Origin: CBFHWY01 sp965659675 | Lineage (GTDB): Bacteria > Bacteroidota > Bacteroidia > Flavobacteriales_G > Salibacteraceae | Length of the DNA: 15,990 nucleotides | Reading direction: 5' to 3' | Assembly (NCBI GenBank): GCA_965659675.1 | Contig: CBFHWY010000064.1 | Coordinates: 1-15,990, forward strand | Part shown: positions 7,533 through 12,811 of the stretch, piece by piece | Position numbering within the stretch: the stretch's first letter is position 1 | Layout of the letters: each line of letters begins with the position of its first letter | Notes under the pieces: model-generated | Told to the model about the DNA's origin: nothing | Databases searched by the model: none | Seen by the model: only the letters and a program-made list of their open reading frames with translations | Translations under genes and position numbers: made by a program

Positions 7533-8264
7533 TTATAACTTGTATGCATCTCCGCTACCATCAATGCTTATTTCAGGTGAGGCTGATCCTTTGTAGCCCA
7601 CGTCACCGCTGCCTTCAATTCGGATCTTTAAACTTTTATCTGCGTGAACCTTTACGTCTCCTGAACCCTGAATATGAACATCACAGTGGTCTCCAGTAAG
7701 ACCCTTCGCATCTATATTGCCTGATCCTTCCACATCAATTTCTAGTGTTTCAGAAGAGCCATTCAGATCCATATCTCCAGAGCCATCTATCTTTAGGTCA
7801 GTAGTTCTATAATTGAGATCGAAATCGATATCACCAGAGCCGTTCACGGTAAACTTTATATCATTTCCCGAAAAGGCTCCATCGCTTTCCACGTCCCCAC
7901 TGCCGTTGATCTCAACCTCACTTAGTTCTGAAGTTTTGATGCGAAGAAGAACTTCCTTATTTGTTCTGACGCAGTTTTCGCGATACTCAATAACTAACTT
8001 ATCGCCGACAACCTCAGTTTCGAGGACTTCGATAATTTCATCCTGTGCACTGATCTCGATCTCTGTTTCGCTTTGATCAGATACCGGTATCAAAATGATA
8101 TCTGCTGAGCCGTTCAATTCGATTTTCTTGACCTTTTCTACAAATCGTATTTCTGTGGCGATCTCACCTCGACCTTTCACACAGCCGATATCTTCCTTAA
8201 AACACGATGTTAAACTAGCGCTCAGTAACAGAGCAATACTTGTAATGATTGTTGTTGATTTCAT
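7533..8264 (-). CDS. Head GIN domain (DUF2807) lipoprotein
   Basis: The protein has 243 residues from the ATG at 8262-8264; this start gives a lipoprotein signal with lipobox LTSC and Cys21. Just after the cysteine comes FKED, which fits the K-(D/E)-(D/E) lipoprotein export signal described in Bacteroidota, so surface display is inferred. The mature part is a head GIN domain. After NGSADI at 51-56, seven GSGD/GSGN turns recur at residues 121, 142, 161, 180, 200, 218 and 236, a spacing of 18-21 residues that fits rungs of a right-handed beta-helix. The family is called putative auto-transporter adhesin, but function is mostly inferred. It is the first gene of a two-gene operon with the repeat protein. 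Confidence 0.9.
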   Translation of the reverse strand: MKSTTIITSIALLLSASLTSCFKEDIGCVKGRGEIATEIRFVEKVKKIELNGSADIILIPVSDQSETEIEISAQDEIIEVLETEVVGDKLVIEYRENCVRTNKEVLLRIKTSELSEVEINGSGDVESDGAFSGNDIKFTVNGSGDIDFDLNYRTTDLKIDGSGDMDLNGSSETLEIDVEGSGNIDAKGLTGDHCDVHIQGSGDVKVHADKSLKIRIEGSGDVGYKGSASPEISIDGSGDAYKL

Positions 8265-8337
8265 GATTTGTTGTGTTGTTTGCATGGAAGACAACAGGGA
8301 CATGAAAAACCCCTATGGAGAGTAAAAAGAAATTTTA

Positions 8338-8435
8338 GACGCAAGACGCAAGCCGCAAGCCGCAAGCCGCAAGACGCAAGACGCAAGACGCAAGACGCAA
8401 GACGCAAGCCGCAAGACGCAAGCCGCAAGACGCAA
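8338..8435. repeat. Heptanucleotide tandem array 1 (GACGCAA / GCCGCAA)
   Basis: Fourteen uninterrupted 7-base units, 98 bases with no insertion or deletion. Only the second base of the unit varies: nine are GACGCAA and five (units 3, 4, 5, 11, 13) are GCCGCAA. It lies in the 182-base gap between the MBL hydrolase stop (8447) and the GIN lipoprotein start (8264), inside the possible 5' region of the latter. All six frames are free of stop codons, which produces spurious open frames on both strands. Confidence 0.97.
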
Positions 8436-8446
8436 GCTTCCAACTC

Positions 8447-9310
8447 TTATCCAAACACCTCTCGAAAAGCGAATGTATTGTCCAGACGCACTCCTTTTTC
8501 GGTCTTTTTAAGCGTTCCTAGCTCATTGTAGGCATCGTGTTCGAAGAATAGAACATAGTCATTGTCTACAGCTTCATTGAGAAACTCAGCTTTTTCATCT
8601 AGCGTGAGCAGTGGTCGGGTGTCGTAGCCCATCACCCAGGCCAGGGGAATGTGTCCTGAGGAGGGAAGGAGGTCGGCACAAAAGACGAGTGTTTTTCCCT
8701 GATATTCGATCATTGGTAACATTTGTGCGTCTGTATGCCCATTAACAACCAAAGCTTTAAAGCCTGGTAAAAGCTCAGGGGTATAGCGAGTGTCCTGCTC
8801 AACGTGAATGTATTTAAGTTGACCACTTTCCTCTAGTGGAAGAATATTTTCCTTTAGAAAAGAGGCTTTTTCTCTGGCGTTTGGTTCTGTCGCCCAATGC
8901 CAATGTCTTTTGTTGGTCCAGTATTCTGCATTTGGAAAGGCAGGTTCATAGCCAGTGCGATCCTTATTCCATTGGATAGCTCCTCCACAATGATCGAAGT
9001 GTAAATGGGTGAGAAAAACATCAGTAATATCCTCCCGACTAAAGCCATAGGCCTTTAAAGACTGTTCTAAACTATGATCTCCATGAAGAAAGTAGTAGCC
9101 AAAGAACTTATCACTTTGTTTGTTGCCAATACCAGTATCAACGAGTACCAATCTATTCTCATACTCCACTAGCATGCAACGCATGGCCCAGGTGCACATA
9201 TTATTCTCGTCTGCTGGATTTACTTTAGACCAGATCGATTTGGGAACAACCCCAAACATGGCTCCGCCATCGAGTTTAAAATTGCCTGTGTGAATAGGAT
9301 ATATCTTCAT
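8447..9310 (-). CDS. MBL-fold metallo-hydrolase (lactonase-like)
   Basis: The protein has 287 residues from the ATG at 9308-9310; the upstream in-frame start at 9328 is less likely because MKIYPIHTGNF is the typical opening and a -7 box would place the transcript start between the two. The metal site is complete: HLHFDH gives His102, His104, Asp106 and His107; GHTDAQ gives His192; FCADLLPS gives Asp213; and FFEHD gives His258. This is the layout of the lactonase and related di-zinc hydrolases. There is no signal peptide, so it is probably cytoplasmic. A quorum-quenching lactonase is possible, but the subfamily also holds enzymes of unknown substrate. It is divergent from aroQ with a 47-base spacer, and its stop is 11 bases from heptamer array 1. 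Confidence 0.92.
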   Translation of the reverse strand: MKIYPIHTGNFKLDGGAMFGVVPKSIWSKVNPADENNMCTWAMRCMLVEYENRLVLVDTGIGNKQSDKFFGYYFLHGDHSLEQSLKAYGFSREDITDVFLTHLHFDHCGGAIQWNKDRTGYEPAFPNAEYWTNKRHWHWATEPNAREKASFLKENILPLEESGQLKYIHVEQDTRYTPELLPGFKALVVNGHTDAQMLPMIEYQGKTLVFCADLLPSSGHIPLAWVMGYDTRPLLTLDEKAEFLNEAVDNDYVLFFEHDAYNELGTLKKTEKGVRLDNTFAFREVFG

Positions 9311-9325
9311 GAATAGGTCTTTTCT

Positions 9326-9333
9326 CAAAACTA
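9326..9333 (-). promoter_or_regulatory. -7 box of the MBL hydrolase promoter
   Basis: The minus strand reads TAGTTTTG, matching TAnnTTTG exactly, 15 bases before the ATG at 9310. No clear -33 TTTG was found. It is interleaved with the divergent aroQ promoter region. Confidence 0.45.
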
Positions 9334-9345
9334 AGGAATAGCTTG

Positions 9346-9353
9346 TACTTTTG
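9346..9353 (+). promoter_or_regulatory. -7 box of aroQ, 4 bases before the start codon
   Basis: TACTTTTG matches TAnnTTTG exactly and ends 4 bases before the ATG at 9358. TTTC at 9321-9324 is a possible -33 element with a 21-base spacer. A leaderless aroQ message is predicted. Confidence 0.5.
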
Positions 9354-9357
9354 GCGA

Positions 9358-9777
9358 ATGAAATTGCTGATCATTAACGGACCCAACCTCAATTTACTTG
9401 GAACACGAGAAAAAGAGATCTATGGGGAGACAAGTTTTGAAGACTACCTTCAAGAACTCAAGTCTGTTTATACGGAGTGTTCACTGGACTATTATCAGTC
9501 GAATATTGAAGGCGAGCTGATCAATGCACTTCAAGCTGCCGATGGGAAATATGACGGAGTGCTATTGAATGCAGCAGGCTTTACTCATACTTCGGTTGCG
9601 ATTGGCGATGCTGTTGCCGGAATATCGGTTCCGGTAATTGAACTTCATATTTCAAACCTTCATGCAAGGGAAGAATATCGACAGGTATCCGTCCTCGCGA
9701 AACACTGCAAAGGAGTGATCACTGGCTTTGGTTTGAGAAGTTACGATCTGGCGATTCAATATTTTCTTTCAAGCTAG
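9358..9777 (+). CDS. aroQ: 3-dehydroquinate dehydratase, type II
   Basis: The 139-residue enzyme removes water from 3-dehydroquinate to give 3-dehydroshikimate, the third step of the shikimate pathway, in the cytoplasm. The length is normal for type II, which forms dodecamers. The opening MKLLIINGPNLNLLGTRE contains the conserved NGPNLN and GTRE blocks. Tyr22 in EIYG is the catalytic tyrosine and Arg17 its partner. NAAGFTHTS (71-79), ELHISN (95-100, His97) and Arg108 form the rest of the active site. ATG 9358 is preferred over the in-frame ATG at 9343, which would add five residues and lie upstream of the -7 box. Its TAG stop shares CTAG with the stop of the convergent VOC gene. Confidence 0.96.
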   Translation: MKLLIINGPNLNLLGTREKEIYGETSFEDYLQELKSVYTECSLDYYQSNIEGELINALQAADGKYDGVLLNAAGFTHTSVAIGDAVAGISVPVIELHISNLHAREEYRQVSVLAKHCKGVITGFGLRSYDLAIQYFLSS

Positions 9778-10184
9778 GACGAGCTTGTCAGGTGTTTCCA
9801 TAAACCAGGCATAACTACTTCCAAAAGATGATTGTCTGGGTCTCTGAAGTAAAACGAACGCTGATCTGACCCCCAGTCTTCTTCGTGTTCGATCTTGATC
9901 CCAGCAGAAAGTACCTGATCCTTCCAATTTTGATATTCTTCTTTCTCACACTCAAAAGCCAGATGCATATATCCTTCTGCATAGTGATTAGGTAAACTGT
10001 CAAGGTTCTTGGTGTCCTCAGAATTAAAGCAAAGTAAGACGTCATTACCTACCTCAAAGAAGACATGTCGGCCATCTTCATGCCTAAAACATCTTAAGCC
10101 AAGTTTATTCTCATAGAAGTCTCTGGTTCGTTCCAGATCACTCACATATAGGCAGCTTTCTTTAATTCGATTGAATGAAGGCAT
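9774..10184 (-). CDS. VOC family protein (glyoxalase/bleomycin-resistance/dioxygenase fold)
   Basis: This 136-residue protein has the two-module vicinal-oxygen-chelate pattern: CLYVSDLERTRDFYENKLGL (11-30) in the first half, YMHLAF with His74 opening the second, and FYFRDPDNHLLEV (111-123) with Glu122 near the end. Most metal-binding members have a histidine in the first strand; here the equivalent position, just before CLYVSDL, looks like Glu9, so the metal set would be Glu9-His74-Glu122. That may still bind a metal, or may mark a different activity. It is cytoplasmic, with no signal peptide. It resembles glyoxalase and FosX-like proteins but no substrate can be given. It overlaps aroQ by 4 bases tail-to-tail and is divergent from the carbonic-anhydrase-like gene. 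Confidence 0.9.
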   Translation of the reverse strand: MPSFNRIKESCLYVSDLERTRDFYENKLGLRCFRHEDGRHVFFEVGNDVLLCFNSEDTKNLDSLPNHYAEGYMHLAFECEKEEYQNWKDQVLSAGIKIEHEEDWGSDQRSFYFRDPDNHLLEVVMPGLWKHLTSSS

Positions 10185-10231
10185 AGTTGTTTGTGTGCTT
10201 TGGTTTACTTTGTTCTTACGAATATAGTGGC

Positions 10232-10840
10232 ATGATCTACGAATACAAAGGAATTAAACCTCTAATCCATTCAAGCGCGTTTGTTCACCCACAGGCTTGT
10301 GTGATAGGGGAAGTGAGCATCGGAAAAGATGTCTATATCGGTCCGTTTGCAACTGTGAGAGGAGATTATGGCTCCATCGAGATCCGCGATGGTAGTAATG
10401 TTCAGGAGAACTGTACCATTCATATGTTTCCAGGAGTTAAGGTGCTCCTGGAAGAAGAATCTCATATCGGACACGGAGCGATCATTCATGGAGCGCACAT
10501 TGGAAAGAACGTGATGGTGGGCATGAACGCCGTGGTAATGGATGAGGTACATGTTGGAGATAACTCAATAGTTGGCGCACTCACGCTGATCACACAGGGT
10601 AAAAAGATCCCAAAACGAAGTATGGTGGTGGGAAACCCAGGTAAGGTGGTTAAGGAGTTGGATGATGAGATGATCGAGTGGAAACGTAAAGGCACTCAAT
10701 TATATCAACAGCTACCTCAGGAACTTCGCGATAGCATGAAAGAGATCGAACCCCTTAGCAAGTTCAGACATTTTAATCCTGGTGAGCATACAGATTACAG
10801 TATTTGGCAGAGGGAGAAGAAAGCGAAGAAGAGGGGTTAG
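10232..10840 (+). CDS. Gamma-carbonic anhydrase family protein (PaaY-like left-handed beta-helix)
   Basis: The protein has 202 residues from the ATG at 10232; the in-frame ATG 45 bases upstream adds a stretch not typical of the family. Hexapeptide repeats from about residue 13 to 125 (for example VIGEVSIGKDVYIG) form a left-handed beta-helix, and the C-terminal part is helical and charged. The zinc histidines of gamma-carbonic anhydrases are matched by His64 (CTIH), His81 and His86 (HIGHGAIIHG), with the same 5-residue spacing of the last two. The VRGD segment (42-45) is also conserved. The length and C-terminal extension recall PaaY, a thioesterase of phenylacetate breakdown, but no paa genes are nearby, so function is left open. 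Its stop codon runs straight into heptamer array 2. Confidence 0.9.
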   Translation: MIYEYKGIKPLIHSSAFVHPQACVIGEVSIGKDVYIGPFATVRGDYGSIEIRDGSNVQENCTIHMFPGVKVLLEEESHIGHGAIIHGAHIGKNVMVGMNAVVMDEVHVGDNSIVGALTLITQGKKIPKRSMVVGNPGKVVKELDDEMIEWKRKGTQLYQQLPQELRDSMKEIEPLSKFRHFNPGEHTDYSIWQREKKAKKRG

Positions 10841-10923
10841 GATCTAGGATTTAGGATCTAGGGGCTAGAGGTCAGAGGTCAGAGGTCAGAGGTCAGAGGT
10901 CAGAGGCTAGCATTTAGTGTCTA
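10840..10923. repeat. Heptanucleotide tandem array 2 (core GAGGTCA, flanked by GGATCTA-like units)
   Basis: Twelve 7-base units without a break in phase: GGATCTA, GGATTTA, GGATCTA, GGGGCTA, five GAGGTCA (10868-10902), then GAGGCTA, GCATTTA and GTGTCTA. Every unit begins with G and ends in A. The array starts on the last base of the upstream gene's TAG stop and ends on the stop codon of the convergent ilvE, so it is the whole intergenic region. The identical core with degenerate edges fits core expansion plus decay at the ends. Confidence 0.92.
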
Positions 10924-11985
10924 AACCTCCACATTCCAGCCAAATACATCTTCTACGCGTCCGCGTTTATAGTCGTTCAGATATTTCTTCAGTTTGCCTG
11001 ACACGGGTCCGTCTTCTACAAAAGCCAGATCATAATCGATACCATCATACGCTATAGTGCGGATATTTGAGATCGTAGCTGCAGTGCCTGCGCCAAACGC
11101 TTCTGTTAGCTTTCCAGACTGGGCTGCTTCAACGAGTTCATCTACGCTTATTGGGCGCTCCTCAACGGGCATATCCCAGGATCTTACGATCTCAATGATG
11201 CTATTTCTTGTTACTCCGGGAAGAATAGAACCAGAAAGGCTAGGGGTAATGAGTTTTCCATCGATCACAAACATGATGTTCATGGTTCCCGCTTCCTCGA
11301 TATACTTGTGCTCACCTGCATCGGTCCAGATCAACTGGTCATAACCATCTGCTTTAGCCAATTGCGCCGGACGCAATGAAGCGGCGTAGTTTCCAGCCGC
11401 TTTAGCAGCACCCGTTCCTCCTTTTGAAGCGCGAACAAATTCTTTTTCGATCTTCACCTTTACTGGCTCAGCGTAATACTTACCACTAGGAGATAGAATG
11501 ATCATAAAGCGATAACTATCTGATGCTTTCACTCCTAGAAAGGCATCTGTTCCGAACATAAAAGGTCTGATGTAAAGTGAAGCATCTTCTCCTTCAGGTA
11601 CCCAGCCTTTGTCAAGATCAACGATCTCTTTAAGAGCGGACATGAATAATTCTTCAGGTAATTGAGCCATACACATGCGTTCGGCTGAACGGTTCATGCG
11701 TTTTAGGTTCATATCCGGACGAAAGATGAGGATCTCACCATTTTGTCCGCGATGTGCTTTTAAACCTTCGAAGATAGATTGACCATAGTGAATGAAAGAA
11801 GTAGCCGGACTCATTGAGATTTCCTGATAGGGAAGGATCTGTGCATTCTTCCACTCGCCGTCCTGATAATCTGCAACGAACATATGGTCGGTGAACTGCT
11901 TTCCAAATTTTAGATCTGACTTATCCAGACTTGCTAATTTGGATTCTGCCACTTTTTCAACCTTGATCTTCATTGCTTCTATCAT
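10921..11985 (-). CDS. ilvE: Branched-chain amino acid aminotransferase
   Basis: This 354-residue PLP enzyme (fold type IV) transfers the amino group between glutamate and the 2-oxo acids of valine, leucine and isoleucine. It resembles the longer eukaryote-like BCAT group. HYGQSIFEGLKAHR is at 66-79. The PLP-binding Lys195 lies in GTGAAKAAGNYAASL. EEAGTMNIMFV (230-240), SGSILPGVTR (251-260) and AFGAGTAATI near the C-terminus are all typical. The ATG at 11983-11985 gives MIEAMKIKVEK; the ATG four codons in is an alternative start. A -7-like box (AATATTTG) ends 5 bases before the first ATG. The gene lies 77 bases downstream of batE on the same strand. Its stop codon is the last unit of heptamer array 2. 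Confidence 0.96.
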   Translation of the reverse strand: MIEAMKIKVEKVAESKLASLDKSDLKFGKQFTDHMFVADYQDGEWKNAQILPYQEISMSPATSFIHYGQSIFEGLKAHRGQNGEILIFRPDMNLKRMNRSAERMCMAQLPEELFMSALKEIVDLDKGWVPEGEDASLYIRPFMFGTDAFLGVKASDSYRFMIILSPSGKYYAEPVKVKIEKEFVRASKGGTGAAKAAGNYAASLRPAQLAKADGYDQLIWTDAGEHKYIEEAGTMNIMFVIDGKLITPSLSGSILPGVTRNSIIEIVRSWDMPVEERPISVDELVEAAQSGKLTEAFGAGTAATISNIRTIAYDGIDYDLAFVEDGPVSGKLKKYLNDYKRGRVEDVFGWNVEV

Positions 11986-11990
11986 GTCGC

Positions 11991-12009
11991 CAAATATTCT
12001 GCGAATATA
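11991..12009 (-). promoter_or_regulatory. ilvE: Possible ilvE promoter elements
   Basis: On the minus strand two near-matches to TAnnTTTG occur: AATATTTG (11998-11991), ending 5 bases before the ATG, and TATATTCG (12009-12002), about 16 bases before it. Each differs at one conserved base, and neither has a clear -33 TTTG at normal spacing. Which is used cannot be decided. Confidence 0.3.
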
Positions 12010-12029
12010 GCATTAATCGCCTGCCATAA

Positions 12030-12042
12030 AGGCTTGTAGCCT
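12030..12042 (-). terminator. Weak hairpin between batE and ilvE
   Basis: AGGCT-TGT-AGCCT is a 5-bp stem with a 3-base loop. On the minus strand it is followed by only TTTA, so termination would be weak at best. It is the only hairpin seen in this 77-base gap. Confidence 0.25.
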
Positions 12043-12062
12043 GATTCGCTATTGTTAAATTC

Positions 12063-12811
12063 TTAAATCCGCTCTATGGCGGTAACTGGCATCCATCCTT
12101 CATTTCCATCTTCCAGACGGATATTGAACCAGGAATTTTCCTCTTTCAAGATAAAAACTTTTGTGCCTTCATGCAAGACAAAAAGTTCTTCTGAATTGTT
12201 CGCCGGGGCACTTTTAACGGTAAAACAATGCCCGATTCGGCATTGAAGCGAGCATGATAACTGCTTTGTGCGCCAAAAAAGGAAGGCAGGGCAAGCCCAA
12301 ATGCGAAAATAGCTCCGTAGAAATACAATCTTTTTGAAGTGCTGTCTCGAGATGTGAGATAAAGAAAAATTGAAAATGAAAGTATAAAGACCATCGCAAT
12401 GCATATCCATGCCCATTGGTCCATACCATAGCTAGCTCTGAAACTCTTCCACCAGTTGCTCATGAAAAACTCAGGCAATGCTTCGATCTTGTCTACGATC
12501 TGTTCATTTGCGATCTTGAGATTAAAAGCAGCATCCGCATCTTCAGGATCGATCTTTAAGGCTTTCTCGTAATAGAGTATGCTGGAAGGAATTTCGCCAG
12601 TTTTGAAATAGGCATTTCCCATATTGTAGAATAGCTGAAAGGATTCGTAATCTGCTGCTGCAATGCTTTCATACTGGCTGAGCGCCGAATCGTAACTAGA
12701 CTTTGCATAGAGCTCATTCGCCTGCTCTAGCATACCTTCATAGTGTTCTTTTTGAGCCCCTGCCGACAAGCTCAAAAGCATAAGCGATATGATCAAAGGG
12801 AATATTCTCAT
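12063..12811 (-). pseudogene. batE: BatE, TPR and SH3 domain protein, interrupted by a frameshift
   Basis: The first frame (12146-12811) has a signal peptide (MRIFPLIISLMLLSLSAGAQ), tetratricopeptide repeats at about 24-100 (for example FYNMGNAYFKTGEIPSSILY) and two membrane helices at about 132-152 and 162-180. After residue 196 the frame runs into an unrelated 25-residue tail and stops. The -1 frame continues directly with TVKSAPANNSEELFVLHEG and EDGNEGWMPVTAIE, a bacterial SH3-like domain that normally ends BatE. One missing T in the T4 run at 12222-12225 (a T5 would read SGIVFTVKSAP) explains this; restored, the protein would have 249 residues. It may be a recent mutation, an assembly or sequencing error, or less likely programmed frameshifting. 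The ATG overlaps the batD stop by 4 bases. BatE is an envelope protein of the aerotolerance operon. Confidence 0.82.

Noticed and set aside
7511..7564. Upstream start for the surface-repeat protein
   Set aside because: It would bury the signal peptide behind 18 residues and overlap the GIN lipoprotein gene; the ATG at 7510 begins a normal signal peptide.
8338..8435. CRISPR array
   Set aside because: The units are 7 bases and directly abutting, with no spacers, and there are no cas genes in the window.
8261..8531. Open frames on both strands across heptamer array 1 with 7-residue peptide repeats
   Set aside because: A 7-base unit without stops leaves every frame open and forces a 7-residue period. 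The frames run into neighbouring genes in wrong phases and have no independent support.
10187..10231. Upstream ATG extension of the gamma-carbonic-anhydrase-like protein
   Set aside because: The added 15 residues (rich in Cys and Phe) are not typical of the family, and the internal ATG starts with the expected sequence.
12215..12235. Programmed -1 ribosomal frameshift in batE
   Set aside because: The site is not a canonical slippery heptamer, and I saw no clear stem-loop just downstream. A simple 1-base loss is the more economical explanation.
12063..12416. Separate small gene containing the SH3-like domain
   Set aside because: The first part of this frame is the out-of-frame complement of the batE membrane region with no signal; only the part after the frameshift (below about 12224) matches a known domain, so it is the end of batE.
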